54,901 nucleotides of DNA from an uncultured Methanobrevibacter sp. (GTDB taxonomy: Archaea; Methanobacteriota; Methanobacteria; Methanobacteriales; Methanobacteriaceae). Position numbers and translations under genes: made by a program. Location of the stretch: positions 1-54,901 of the forward strand of contig NZ_CAMJCX010000006.1 in the NCBI RefSeq assembly GCF_946404245.1, read 5' to 3'. Below are positions 30,487-40,583 of the stretch, one piece after another; within the stretch, counting starts at the first letter, position 1; every line of letters starts with the position of its first letter. The notes under the pieces are model-generated. The model was given only the letters and a program-made list of their open reading frames with translations, had not been told where the DNA came from and ran no database searches.

Positions 30487-31965
30487 TTACACGTTGTAGT
30501 AATCTTTATTGATTGCAGGCAATTTTGCAAAAATAAATGGAACTACTATTAAGATTACTGTCAGTATGGCCATAATGGTAATGCTTATGCTATCAGCAGT
30601 TATTGCTGTTGAGTAAACTCCTTGAGCCCAAAGACCGAAGATACAAATAGGTAGAATGTATTTGATAACAGCTTTCCAGGTTTTTCCCACTTTGATTGAT
30701 GAGGTACTGTTCAATGTATCAATCAAGTCGTCAAATTTGTAAACCCAACCAAAGATTATACATTCGAGAAGTATTGCGAAAAGCAATGCGAAATTGTTTA
30801 AGTATGCGTCAAATACTCCGAGGATTGTACTTCCAGCGCCGGTTGCAAATATACATGAAATTAAAAATCCTACGATACAAACTGCTGTTGCGGTCTTTTT
30901 ACGTTCAATAAGGAATTTTTCTGAAATTGAATAACATACTCCCTCAAGAAGTGCAATGACTGATGTGATTCCTGCAAAGAGAATACACAAGAAGAATAAT
31001 GGTCCGATAATATATGCAACGCCTCCCATTGTATTGAATACTTGTGGGAAAACTACGAATGCAAGACCAGTTCCTTCGGTTACAAGTTCATTGAATGGAA
31101 TTCCTGAAGATAATGTCATGAATCCTAAAATTGAGAATATTCCAATTGAGTTAAACACTTCAAAACCTGAATTTGAGAATGCAACGATGACTGCATTGTC
31201 CACTAATTTTGAACCTTCAGGCAGGTAGCTTGCATAAGTCATTGCAATTGCCATACCTAAACTTAAGGAAAATACTATTTGTCCAAATGCTGCCAACCAT
31301 ACATTTAAATTAGTTAAAGCTGACCAATCGGGTGTGAATATTTGTGTGTAACCGATTGAAGCTCCCGGTAATGTAAGGGAGAATGCAACGATGATTACAA
31401 CGATTGCACAAAGAAGAGGGAGTAAAATTTTACTAACATTACCGATTCCGTCATTCAAGTCTCTTTTGATAATGAACCATGCTAAAAACCAAATGACAAA
31501 TACTGATATGAGAACATTCGGTACGATGGTGAATATTCCAGACATTGAATCTGTTGCATGTAAAACATTATTTGCAAAGTATAAATCAGGATTTGCTCCC
31601 CATGCTTTTGTTAAACTCAATACAATATAAATGAAGTCCCATCCCACTACGCACACGTAATAGGTTGTAATTAGAAATACGATTAATAGTATGAACCATG
31701 CTACTGGCTCTAATTTTTTACTTACTGAAAACAATATTCTTGCCAATGATTTCTTGAACTTGAATCCTACTGCATATTCTACTAAAACAAATGAAATTCC
31801 AAGCAGAAATAAAGAAACGATATATGGAATCATGAATGATCCTCCACCGTTGGAATATAAAACGTTAGGGAAACGCCAGATGTTTCCAAGACCAACAGCA
31901 GAACCAATCATTGCCATCATAAATGCAAGATTACTGTTCCATTCTGTTTTTTTTGTCTCTGTCAT
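30487..31965 (-). CDS. Neurotransmitter:sodium symporter (NSS/SNF) family transporter
   Basis: WNSNLAFMMAMIGSAVGLGNIWRFPNVLYSNGGGSFMIPY. Confidence 0.95.
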   Translation of the reverse strand: MTETKKTEWNSNLAFMMAMIGSAVGLGNIWRFPNVLYSNGGGSFMIPYIVSLFLLGISFVLVEYAVGFKFKKSLARILFSVSKKLEPVAWFILLIVFLITTYYVCVVGWDFIYIVLSLTKAWGANPDLYFANNVLHATDSMSGIFTIVPNVLISVFVIWFLAWFIIKRDLNDGIGNVSKILLPLLCAIVVIIVAFSLTLPGASIGYTQIFTPDWSALTNLNVWLAAFGQIVFSLSLGMAIAMTYASYLPEGSKLVDNAVIVAFSNSGFEVFNSIGIFSILGFMTLSSGIPFNELVTEGTGLAFVVFPQVFNTMGGVAYIIGPLFFLCILFAGITSVIALLEGVCYSISEKFLIERKKTATAVCIVGFLISCIFATGAGSTILGVFDAYLNNFALLFAILLECIIFGWVYKFDDLIDTLNSTSSIKVGKTWKAVIKYILPICIFGLWAQGVYSTAITADSISITIMAILTVILIVVPFIFAKLPAINKDYYNV

Positions 31966-32179
31966 ATTATCACATTTAATTGAATATTATTATTTTAGGA
32001 GTTTGAAGTTTATATATTATTTGTTAATTTTTGTTAACTCGTGTTATTTTTTCTTTAAAATCATTGAATGAAATAGATATTCATTGTTTTTTTAAATGAA
32101 TAATATTCGTTTTGTTTAAATTGTGAAAAGTTAATAAAATATGGCATGAATTTTTAACATTTGTTTAAAAAATAAGGTG

Positions 32180-32197
32180 TGAGAGTGTAAACTCTCA
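32180..32197 (-). terminator. Hairpin TGAGAGT-GTAA-ACTCTCA downstream of the nucleotidyltransferase gene
   Basis: 7-bp perfect stem, 4-nt loop, T-rich on the minus strand afterwards. Confidence 0.6.
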
Positions 32198-32206
32198 TAT
32201 GTGATA

Positions 32207-33280
32207 TTAAGCTGGACTTTCCTTAAGCTTTAAGTATTCATCAATTGCTTCACGTGTGGTTCCGACAACCAGTCTGTAATTGCTGAATTCTCCGTTGACG
32301 ATGACTTTTTCAACTTTTCCTTTAGCAATGACATGTTCTCCGTCAATAACTTCTCCAGCATAGGTGTGGGTAAATGAAACAACTTCTGTTAGCTCAACAT
32401 CAACTCCATCTAAAATTTTGACATTTTCAATGGTGTATAAGGAAGGATTGTCAAATGCTCCAAGGGCACTTACAATATCACATTCTATTTGAGATATTCC
32501 TTGAGGTTCGTAGACTGTATCTCCCCATGTTCCTTCGATTTCGTCATAATCCTTGGTGGCTAATATGTCAAATAATGTTCCGTTGATTGTTCCTCTATTT
32601 GCTTTTCTGTTTTCATACCATCTGAATTCTTCTTTGGTCAAACTTTCATCAAACATTCTTTTATCGTATACAAAATCCCAGTAGTCATTTGTAATTCCTT
32701 CAACGGTGATGTGTTTGTCCACTTCTTCAATATAAACTTCTTTTCCACGATGTTCTTTAAAAGCGGCAATTGCTCTTCTGTGGTTGTCAAGACCATAAAC
32801 CACAAAGTCCAAATCAGAAACATCGCTTTTTTGAAGTCCCGGCAAGATGGATCCTGAAATTCCTAAATGGTCGTATGGGATGTCAGCCATGTAGTGGAAA
32901 AAGTCTGCAACATCCATTAATTTTGCAATTAATTCTGGATTTTTAACTTCTCCACCTTCATCAAAGGTCTTTTTAAGGCCTAAAAGTCTATTTTCAGGTT
33001 TAATTACTCTTACAACTTTATCTAATGGTACTCCCATCATTTCCACGTTGGTAACATCAGAAAAATACAGGTAATCAGGATGATTTTCTCTTAGGTATGA
33101 ATATGCCTCTTCGGACCCTACTTTTCGGTACCTTTTGCCATCTTTTTCACGGTCCCCTTCAGGGTCAGGCACATATCTTAAAAATGAAATTACTCTGTTT
33201 TCAGGGTGAATGTAATTTGTTGATGCGAAATACAAATCATCGCTTGTGTAAATGAAATCTCTTGTTCGTACTTGTTCCAT
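32207..33280 (-). CDS. Nucleotidyltransferase-domain protein (archaeal, DNA polymerase beta-like fold)
   Basis: LGISGSILPGLQKSDVSDLDFVVYG (GS-x-DxD NTase signature). Confidence 0.75.
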   Translation of the reverse strand: MEQVRTRDFIYTSDDLYFASTNYIHPENRVISFLRYVPDPEGDREKDGKRYRKVGSEEAYSYLRENHPDYLYFSDVTNVEMMGVPLDKVVRVIKPENRLLGLKKTFDEGGEVKNPELIAKLMDVADFFHYMADIPYDHLGISGSILPGLQKSDVSDLDFVVYGLDNHRRAIAAFKEHRGKEVYIEEVDKHITVEGITNDYWDFVYDKRMFDESLTKEEFRWYENRKANRGTINGTLFDILATKDYDEIEGTWGDTVYEPQGISQIECDIVSALGAFDNPSLYTIENVKILDGVDVELTEVVSFTHTYAGEVIDGEHVIAKGKVEKVIVNGEFSNYRLVVGTTREAIDEYLKLKESPA

Positions 33281-33373
33281 ATTATCTCCTCAATACTAAT
33301 TTCACATTCAGTATTAATTTATTTTTTGTTTTAATCTTAATATTTAAATAAAAATATAATCTAATAATAATTC

Positions 33374-33967
33374 ATGTCTATTATTCATAAACACATTGAT
33401 GAAATTTTTGAATATGACGGCAGTCAGATTAATCCGTCATGGGCATTTCAAGAATTTGGAATTTACGGATCATCAATTATAACATGGATTGGTCCTGTTA
33501 ATATTACTCCGGATAATTTAAAAGATTTTGCAGATGTAGGTCTTGAGATTAAGTCAAATTATATGGTTAACTTTATTTGTGAGTTTTTTGACCAACAACC
33601 TCCAAACATGAGGATTGCTTATTTAAGACAAAGGCTATTGGTAATGATATTTAGAGAAATCCTAACTGAAAAAGGCATCACATCTAAAAGGGAAGGCGAT
33701 GATATCTTTGTCGACGGCGGAAAACTGTCTATTTCAATAGCCAGCATATCATTAAGCTCAGCAAAGATACACTTTGCTCTTAACTTGGAGGATAAGGGAA
33801 CTCCAAGTGATGTCGAAACAATAGGTCTTTATGACATTAGGGTTGATGGCAAGCAGATATTCAATGAAGATAACTTGGTAGATTTAGTCAATGAAACTGC
33901 AGAAAGATTCATCAATGAATTGGAAACAATTGAAAAAGATATTAGTAAAACTAAGGTGTTAATATGA
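33374..33967 (+). CDS. DUF366 family protein
   Basis: Recognised conserved archaeal family; overlaps the start of the queD-like gene. Confidence 0.7.
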   Translation: MSIIHKHIDEIFEYDGSQINPSWAFQEFGIYGSSIITWIGPVNITPDNLKDFADVGLEIKSNYMVNFICEFFDQQPPNMRIAYLRQRLLVMIFREILTEKGITSKREGDDIFVDGGKLSISIASISLSSAKIHFALNLEDKGTPSDVETIGLYDIRVDGKQIFNEDNLVDLVNETAERFINELETIEKDISKTKVLI

Positions 33968-34479
33968 AAATTTTAGTTAATGGTATTCAATCTAATTTAA
34001 GGTTTTCATCTGCTCATGTTATTCCTGGTCATGAATCATGCGGATTTATTCATGGACACTCTTACTTTGTGGATGTTGAAATCGAAGGTGAAAGAGCAGG
34101 GGAATTTGAGTTTGTAGTGGATTTCAAAGATGTTAAAGGTTATACTAAAGCAATTTGCGATGAACTGGACCACAGATTATTGATTCCGGTTTATAATAAC
34201 TTGATTGAGTTTAAGGATTTTGATAAGAAATCCGATTCAATTTTTGATTTAAAAGAACAAAAAACAGCTCACTTTAAAATTGACGGTAAAGGATATTCCA
34301 TTCCTTCTGTAGACTGTGTATTTTTACCTCTTCCTTATACTTCTGCTGAAGAGTTATCAAAATTTTTCGCAGAAACATTAGCCCGTAAACTTTCAGAAAC
34401 TTATGATAATTTAGAATATGTTTCTGTATGTGTTAATGAGGGAATTGGTCAGGGAGCAATGTATAGGAAAGATTTATAA
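33964..34479 (+). CDS. queD: 6-pyruvoyl-tetrahydropterin synthase/QueD-like (6-carboxytetrahydropterin synthase)
   Basis: [38 protein letters not shown]. Confidence 0.88.
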   Translation: MKILVNGIQSNLRFSSAHVIPGHESCGFIHGHSYFVDVEIEGERAGEFEFVVDFKDVKGYTKAICDELDHRLLIPVYNNLIEFKDFDKKSDSIFDLKEQKTAHFKIDGKGYSIPSVDCVFLPLPYTSAEELSKFFAETLARKLSETYDNLEYVSVCVNEGIGQGAMYRKDL

Positions 34480-35177
34480 TGAAAGCTCCAATCATTGAGA
34501 TATTTTCATCTTTTCAAGGTGAAGGCTTATTAATCGGTGAGAGACAAATATTTGTTAGATTTGCAGGTTGCAATCTAAATTGTAATTATTGCGACACCAA
34601 TGATAGTAAATCTGAAAAATCAGGTAAGTTGATGACACCTCAGGAAGTAACTGATGAAATTAATAAATTATTGACTCCTGATTGCAAGACTGTTTCATTT
34701 ACTGGAGGTGAACCTAGCTTATATCCTGACTTCATTAGTGAAGTTAGCAAAAATTTAGATTTAAATATCATGCTAGAAACTAATGGTACTTTGCCCGACA
34801 ATATTGATTTGATTGATAAATTGGACATGGTTTCATTGGATATAAAGTTACCTGAGCATTTTGACGGGGATTTTGATGAAAGCATTTTTCTAAATGAAAT
34901 TAAATCACTAAATTTATTAATGGCGAAGTCCATAAATGTATATTGTAAAGTAGTTATATTGCCTTCAACAAAAATAAAGTCATTTAAAGAGGTAGTTGAA
35001 AAATTATCAGAAAATATTTCAAACAAAAGCAACCTTAAAATAATTATCCAACCATCTAGTCCTCTATCAGACTGGAGTGATATTAATTTTAGATTATTTA
35101 ATTTTTCTGAAATTGTTGGGCAATATTTTGAAGTTTCCACCATTCCTCAAATCCATAAGATTTTGGATATTGAGTGA
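34479..35177 (+). CDS. queE: 7-carboxy-7-deazaguanine synthase (radical SAM)
   Basis: SFQGEGLLIGERQIFVRFAGCNLNCNYCDT, FTGGEPSLYPDF. Confidence 0.93.
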   Translation: MKAPIIEIFSSFQGEGLLIGERQIFVRFAGCNLNCNYCDTNDSKSEKSGKLMTPQEVTDEINKLLTPDCKTVSFTGGEPSLYPDFISEVSKNLDLNIMLETNGTLPDNIDLIDKLDMVSLDIKLPEHFDGDFDESIFLNEIKSLNLLMAKSINVYCKVVILPSTKIKSFKEVVEKLSENISNKSNLKIIIQPSSPLSDWSDINFRLFNFSEIVGQYFEVSTIPQIHKILDIE

Positions 35178-35240
35178 ATTTTGTTTTTAATATTGATTTT
35201 ATTTAATTTTTGAAGAGCAATTGTAAATTGAGGTGTGTAA

Positions 35241-36176
35241 ATGAAAAATAAAACATCCATTAATAGAAAATCAAATACAGGTGCAGTTGAACGTGAAACC
35301 AAAGTTCACGACAAAGAAGGAGACATAATGGCTATTGCAACTAGAGATGTTATTTCCATCCCTCCTTCCAAAAGTATAAAAGACACTGCAAAAGTAATGA
35401 TGGAACATGAATTTAGAAGATTACCAATCACAGATCCTGGTTCCGGTAAGTTATTAGGTATTGTAACAGTAATGGATATATTAGATTTCTTTGGTGGAGG
35501 AAAAAAATTCAACATTATTGAGAAAAAATACGAAGATAACTTCTTGGCAGCTATCAATGAACCAATTAAAGAAATCATGACTCGTGATTTAATCACTTTA
35601 TCTAACAAAGCTTCAATTGGTGATACTATTGAAACAATGTTAGCTAATCAATTAGGTGCAATTCCTCTTACAGATTCTGAAGGAAAACTTGCAGGAATTG
35701 TTACTGAAAGGGATATTGCTTTATCTTTAGCAGGTATGGCTGGTAAAGAAACTGTACAAGATTATATGAGTACTAAAGTATTCACTACAACTCCGGGAAC
35801 ACCTCTTGAAGGTGCATGTAAAATCATGGTTAGAAATGGTTTAAGAAGAATTCCAATCGTTGGTGGTGAAGCAGATATCTCTAAAGCAGCTAAAAAATTA
35901 TTAGGTATCTTAACTTCTACTGATGTTATCAGATTCCTAAACGCAAAAGAATTATTTGATCATTTGAATTCCAATTTAGCAACTGATGTTTTAAAAACAG
36001 TTATTTCTGAAATTATGGTTGAAGACCCAGTAACTGTAGAACCTACTATGACTATCGGTGAACTATGCGAACTCTTCGCTGAAAGAAACATTGGTGGAGT
36101 TCCAGTTGTTAAAGATGACAAAGTTTTAGGAATTATCACTGAAAGAGATATTTTAAACGCTGTTAAAAGATATTAA
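35241..36176 (+). CDS. Four-CBS-domain protein
   Basis: Repeated ...RRLPITD...LLGIVTVMDIL / GGVPVVKDDKVLGIITERDIL units. Confidence 0.92.
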   Translation: MKNKTSINRKSNTGAVERETKVHDKEGDIMAIATRDVISIPPSKSIKDTAKVMMEHEFRRLPITDPGSGKLLGIVTVMDILDFFGGGKKFNIIEKKYEDNFLAAINEPIKEIMTRDLITLSNKASIGDTIETMLANQLGAIPLTDSEGKLAGIVTERDIALSLAGMAGKETVQDYMSTKVFTTTPGTPLEGACKIMVRNGLRRIPIVGGEADISKAAKKLLGILTSTDVIRFLNAKELFDHLNSNLATDVLKTVISEIMVEDPVTVEPTMTIGELCELFAERNIGGVPVVKDDKVLGIITERDILNAVKRY

Positions 36177-36201
36177 ATTGATTTATTAAGGAGATGATAA
36201 T

Positions 36202-37002
36202 ATGCAAATTAAGAATTTGATGTCTGAGGATTTAATCACTGTAGACAAAGATCAAAATCTTTCTGATGCTTTGAAATTGTTACGTAAACACAATGTATCT
36301 CGTTTACCTGTAACTAATAATAAAGAATTAGTTGGTATTATTTCAGAAAGGGACATAGCTAATAAGCTTGGTTCTTCAAAATATGAAAGCATGCCTGCAT
36401 CAAGACTTCATATTTCATCCGTAATGGTTAAAGATGTATTTACAGTTCCGCAATCAATGCAATTAGAAGATGTTGCAAAATTAATGTTGGAAAATGGAAT
36501 CGGTTCTGTTCCTGTCATGGATGATGAACAGATGGTCGGAATCGTTTCAAAAGCAGACTTTGTAACTCTTGCAACTGGAATCGCATTTGATAAGATAACT
36601 GTAAAAGAGATAATGTCAAAAGAGTTAATTTCAGTATCTCCAACTGAAAGGCTTATTCATGGAAGAAGATTGATGATTGAGGCTCATGTTGGAAGATTGC
36701 CTGTTATTGATGATGATGAACTTGTTGGAATGATTACCTCTAAAGATTTAATGAGAGCATTCATTGACTTTAGAAAAACAGTTCCAGAAAAGTATCAAAA
36801 ATCTCAAATTAAAGAGGTTTTAATTGAAGACATTATGTCTACTAACCCAACTTATGTGACAAAAGATATGTCTATTACTGAAGTATCTAAAATAATGATG
36901 GAAACCGGATTCAACGGTTTGCCTGTTGTTGAAGATGATAAAGTGGTAGGTATTATCACACAAACAGATATTTTAAAACTAATTGAAAAATTAGAATCTT
37001 AA
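36202..37002 (+). CDS. Four-CBS-domain protein
   Basis: Repeated SRLPVTNNKELVGIISERDIA / GLPVVEDDKVVGIITQTDIL units. Confidence 0.92.
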   Translation: MQIKNLMSEDLITVDKDQNLSDALKLLRKHNVSRLPVTNNKELVGIISERDIANKLGSSKYESMPASRLHISSVMVKDVFTVPQSMQLEDVAKLMLENGIGSVPVMDDEQMVGIVSKADFVTLATGIAFDKITVKEIMSKELISVSPTERLIHGRRLMIEAHVGRLPVIDDDELVGMITSKDLMRAFIDFRKTVPEKYQKSQIKEVLIEDIMSTNPTYVTKDMSITEVSKIMMETGFNGLPVVEDDKVVGIITQTDILKLIEKLES

Positions 37003-37057
37003 ATTTCGTATAGTTTTTTAACTATACTACTTTTTTTATTTTTAGGAGGGTTTAAAA

Positions 37058-37864
37058 ATTACACTAATTTCATTTTTAGGTCCTAAAGGAACTTTCACTC
37101 ATGAAGCTGCTAATTTTATCGGTGATGAACTGATTCCGTACTGCACAATTCCTGCAGTCATGGAAAGTGTCGTTAATGATGAATGCTCTTTTGGTGTTAT
37201 TCCAATCGAAAATTCCATTGAAGGACCTGTAGGTATTACTTTAGATTCACTGGCCCATAAATTTGATTTGAAAATATATGAGGAAATCATAATTCCAATT
37301 AATCAGAACCTGATTGTCAATCCTGGCTGTACAATGGATGACATTGAAGATGTATATTCCCATGCTCAGGCAATTGCGCAATGTCAGGAATTTATTCGTG
37401 AGAATAAAATCCAGCCTCATTATGCAATCAGCACTGCCAGAGCTGCGAAGGATATAATCGGAGATAATTCCAAGGCGGCTATCGGAAACTCAAAAATTGT
37501 AGAATTATACGGTTTGGAAATTTTACAATCAAATATTCAGGATGTTGACAATAATGAAACCAGATTTGTTGTCGTTTCTAAAAAAGATCATGAAATGACC
37601 GGTAAAGATAAGACTTCCATCATATTTTCAATATATGAAGATAAACCTGGAGGTTTATATAAGATTTTAGGGATATTTGAAAAAAATAACATCAACCTGA
37701 CTAAAATTGAATCAAGACCTTCAAAAAAAGGTTTAGGCAAATATTTATTCTTTGTTGACTTTAACGGGCACAAGGATGATGAGCTTATTCAAGATATATT
37801 GGAAGAGGTCGATGAACATACCTATTTTTTAAAGATTTTAGGTTCTTATCCCGAATTTAAGTAA
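37058..37864 (+). CDS. pheA: Prephenate dehydratase; apparent ATT start at 37058
   Basis: (M)TLISFLGPKGTFTHEAANFIGDE N-terminus upstream of the first ATG; ESRPSKKGLGKYLFFVDFNGH ACT domain; SD AGGAGGG 37044-37050. Confidence 0.93.
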   Translation: MTLISFLGPKGTFTHEAANFIGDELIPYCTIPAVMESVVNDECSFGVIPIENSIEGPVGITLDSLAHKFDLKIYEEIIIPINQNLIVNPGCTMDDIEDVYSHAQAIAQCQEFIRENKIQPHYAISTARAAKDIIGDNSKAAIGNSKIVELYGLEILQSNIQDVDNNETRFVVVSKKDHEMTGKDKTSIIFSIYEDKPGGLYKILGIFEKNNINLTKIESRPSKKGLGKYLFFVDFNGHKDDELIQDILEEVDEHTYFLKILGSYPEFK

Positions 37865-37921
37865 ACTTTAAATTAAGGTTTATATAAACTAATAAATGTA
37901 CAAATTCAGGGAGGTAGGAAT

Positions 37922-38626
37922 ATGTCAGATGATAGAGAAAAGCTTATCAGAGTCATGGATAATCTCGAATCTGATTATAGGTCTGGTAAAATATCTGCTG
38001 AAAAGTATAGTTATTTTAGATCAAAATATGAAGATAAACTAAACTCCATTGACGCTAGAGATGCCACTAGAAGAATTAGATCAATGCAAGGCAAATCTTC
38101 TAGGGATACTGGCAAAAAAAGGAAAAGAAAACCTACCAAAAACAAGAAAAAAGAAGAACAAGATTTAGTTCAAAAGTATATTATTAATCCTAAAAAATCT
38201 GATGCTAAATACAATAAAAAGAAAAAACCTGGAATGGATAGTGGAACCTTTAAGCTATTGCTATTGTTAATTTTAGTAATAGGGTTCACCGCAGGAATCG
38301 CATATGGTATCTTTAATTTGGATTTCGGATCTTTATCTCAAGGAGAAACTGTAGCTATTGTAGATGATACTGCATTCCCTGAATTTACTGAAGATGTTAA
38401 ACTCAATACAACATCTAATTATACTAGTTACAGTAATTATAGTTATAGTGACAATTCAAATAATATAGAAACGACTGCCGACGATTCGAATACGTATAGT
38501 GATTCATCTAGCAACAACGGTTATCAAAATGACCAGTCACAGTCTAGTTCATCTAGTGAAGGTTCAAGTAGTGACGGTGGAAGTAGTAGCCAAGACGGCA
38601 ATGTTGAAACAACAACTGATGGATAA
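37922..38626 (+). CDS. Hypothetical single-TM protein: SHOCT-like N-terminus, basic linker, TM segment, Ser/Asn/Thr-rich tail
   Basis: SDYRSGKISAEKYSYFRSKYEDKL; FKLLLLLILVIGFTAGIAYGIF; low-complexity SSSSSEGSSSDGGSSSQ. Confidence 0.7.
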   Translation: MSDDREKLIRVMDNLESDYRSGKISAEKYSYFRSKYEDKLNSIDARDATRRIRSMQGKSSRDTGKKRKRKPTKNKKKEEQDLVQKYIINPKKSDAKYNKKKKPGMDSGTFKLLLLLILVIGFTAGIAYGIFNLDFGSLSQGETVAIVDDTAFPEFTEDVKLNTTSNYTSYSNYSYSDNSNNIETTADDSNTYSDSSSNNGYQNDQSQSSSSSEGSSSDGGSSSQDGNVETTTDG

Positions 38627-38639
38627 TTGAGGTGATGTT

Positions 38640-39197
38640 ATGAAAGATAATATTTTAAAAGGAAGCATAGTTCTTTTAATACTTTTATTATTCTTAATTT
38701 CTGTTACAGCTGTAAGCAGTGAGGATAATAATAGTAATTCTAATAAAGATTTAAATATAATGTCATTATCTAAAGGAGGTATAACAATTCAGTATCCTTC
38801 TGATTGGGGTAACTCCAAAGCAACTTCAAATTATTCAATAATGGCTATTTCAAAATTGGATTCTATTGATGCATTTGGTATAGGTCAGGTTAACATCAAT
38901 GTTGAGAAAAAACCAATTGAAGGGGATTTCAATACTTTTGTAAATGACACTTATAAATCAATGCAAAAAGACAGCTCATTTCAACTAGTTTCCTCCGGTG
39001 CAGTTTCAATAGGTGGTCAGGATGCTTATGAATATGTTTATACATCCACACAGGGGACCGGTGAAAAAGAGCATAAGGCAGTCTGGTTTGAAAAAGGCGG
39101 ACAAGCATATGTTATAATGTATAGTGCTCCTATTTCAGAATTTGAAGATAATTTATATGTGTTTGATTTCGTATTGTCCGGAATTCAAATAACATAA
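38640..39197 (+). CDS. Secreted PsbP-like hypothetical protein
   Basis: Signal peptide ILKGSIVLLILLLFLISVTAVSS; ITIQYPSDWGNSKATSNYSIMAI...QDAYEYVYTSTQGTGEKEHKAVWFEKGGQAYVIMYSAP. Confidence 0.65.
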   Translation: MKDNILKGSIVLLILLLFLISVTAVSSEDNNSNSNKDLNIMSLSKGGITIQYPSDWGNSKATSNYSIMAISKLDSIDAFGIGQVNINVEKKPIEGDFNTFVNDTYKSMQKDSSFQLVSSGAVSIGGQDAYEYVYTSTQGTGEKEHKAVWFEKGGQAYVIMYSAPISEFEDNLYVFDFVLSGIQIT

Positions 39198-39227
39198 TTC
39201 TTTTTTTTATTTTTTTCAGGTGTAAAA

Positions 39228-39737
39228 ATGATTATTTTATGTGTTACTGGTAGTGTGGCTGCCAGTGAATCAATCAAACTAGCTCGTGAGTTAAGAAGAA
39301 ATGATATGGAAGTTAAATGTTTTATGAGTGAAGCAGCCTGTGAACTTATCAATCCAAATTCAATGGAATTTGCAACAGGCAATGAAGTGGTTACTAAATT
39401 GACAGGGCAGATCGAACATGTGAAATATTCACAGGAAGACTTAATTTTAGTTGCTCCGGCCACTGCTAACACTATTTCTAAATTTGCATATAAAATAGCG
39501 GATAATCCTATTTCCACTTTATTGATTACTGCATACGGACATAACACTCCAATCATTTTCGTTCCATCTATGCACGATTCAATGTTCAAAGCGATAAAAC
39601 CTAACATTGATAAGATAAAAGAAGAGGGTTCTGCAACATTCATCAAACCTCGTATGGATGAGGGAAAGGCCAAATTCCCTTCTAAAGAGGATATTGTTTT
39701 AGAATCTTTGAGAACAATCAATTTAAATAAGGACTGA
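39228..39737 (+). CDS. coaC: Phosphopantothenoylcysteine decarboxylase (CoaC half)
   Basis: ILCVTGSVAASESIKLARELRR; LVAPATANTISKFAYKIADN. Confidence 0.88.
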   Translation: MIILCVTGSVAASESIKLARELRRNDMEVKCFMSEAACELINPNSMEFATGNEVVTKLTGQIEHVKYSQEDLILVAPATANTISKFAYKIADNPISTLLITAYGHNTPIIFVPSMHDSMFKAIKPNIDKIKEEGSATFIKPRMDEGKAKFPSKEDIVLESLRTINLNKD

Positions 39738-39741
39738 TATT

Positions 39742-40383
39742 ATTAAAGGAAAAAAAGTTTTAATAAGTTTGGGCGGTACTTACGAACCTATTGATTCTGT
39801 TAGGGGAATCACTAATAAATCTTCAGGCAAAATGGGTTTGGAACTTGCCAAAGAAGCTTATATTCGTGGTGCTGATTTAAAATTAGTTGTAGCCAATGTT
39901 AGTGTTGAAATTCCTTCAGTTTTTGATGCAATTCATGTTGAAACCAGTCAGGAAATGAATGATGTGGTTTTGGAGTTGGTGCAGGATTATGATATTTTCA
40001 TTTCCACTGCAGCTGTTTCTGATTTCGAATTTAGGCAAAAATCTGATAAAAAAATCGACTCTAGCAGTTCGCTTTTCTTAAACTTAAAGCCAACAACAAA
40101 AATTATTCGTCAAATTAAAAAAATAAATCCGAACATTTTCCTGGTGGGCTTTAAAGCGGAATTTAACATTTCCCGTGAGGACATTATTGAATGTGCGAGG
40201 AAACAAATTGAAGATGCTGGAACTGATTTGGTTATTGCTAATGATATTTCAAGAAACGAATGTCATTTCGGATCTGATAACAATGAGGTTTTAATTGTTG
40301 ATGATGAGGTGTTGTCTGTTCCGTTGGCTTCAAAAAAAGAAATTGCAAAAACAATTTGTGATGTAATTTCTAAAAAGTTATAA
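39742..40383 (+). CDS. coaB: Phosphopantothenate-cysteine ligase (CoaB half); apparent ATT start at 39742, or the downstream half of a frameshifted coaBC
   Basis: IKGKKVLISLGGTYEPIDSVRGITNKSSGKMG; the only ATG/GTG/TTG start found is TTG 39769, which would remove the first beta strand. Confidence 0.85.
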   Translation: MKGKKVLISLGGTYEPIDSVRGITNKSSGKMGLELAKEAYIRGADLKLVVANVSVEIPSVFDAIHVETSQEMNDVVLELVQDYDIFISTAAVSDFEFRQKSDKKIDSSSSLFLNLKPTTKIIRQIKKINPNIFLVGFKAEFNISREDIIECARKQIEDAGTDLVIANDISRNECHFGSDNNEVLIVDDEVLSVPLASKKEIAKTICDVISKKL

Positions 40384-40583
40384 GTTTATCTACATGGTGA
40401 ATTAATTATCTTCTTATTTTCACATTAACTTCTTTTATTTTAATTTTTTATTTATTAATTCTACCAGTATTTCAATTATTCATTAATTTAATTATTCATA
40501 AAATTAAAATAAAGATAACTTAACTTGGGTCCTGTGTGCACATTAGTTTGAATTTTTAAAAATTTCTTATTTTTGTTTTTTGC

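Noticed and set aside
34640-35143. 167-aa minus-strand ORF inside queE
   Set aside because: Antisense shadow ORF; QueE on the plus strand has clear radical-SAM motifs.
35241-37002. Tandem CBS-domain genes as a novel sensing system
   Set aside because: Four-CBS proteins, often clustered, are common in methanogens; nothing here points to a new function.
39185-39721. 178-aa minus-strand ORF covering coaC
   Set aside because: Antisense to the well-conserved CoaC sequence; translation is low-complexity and resembles no family.
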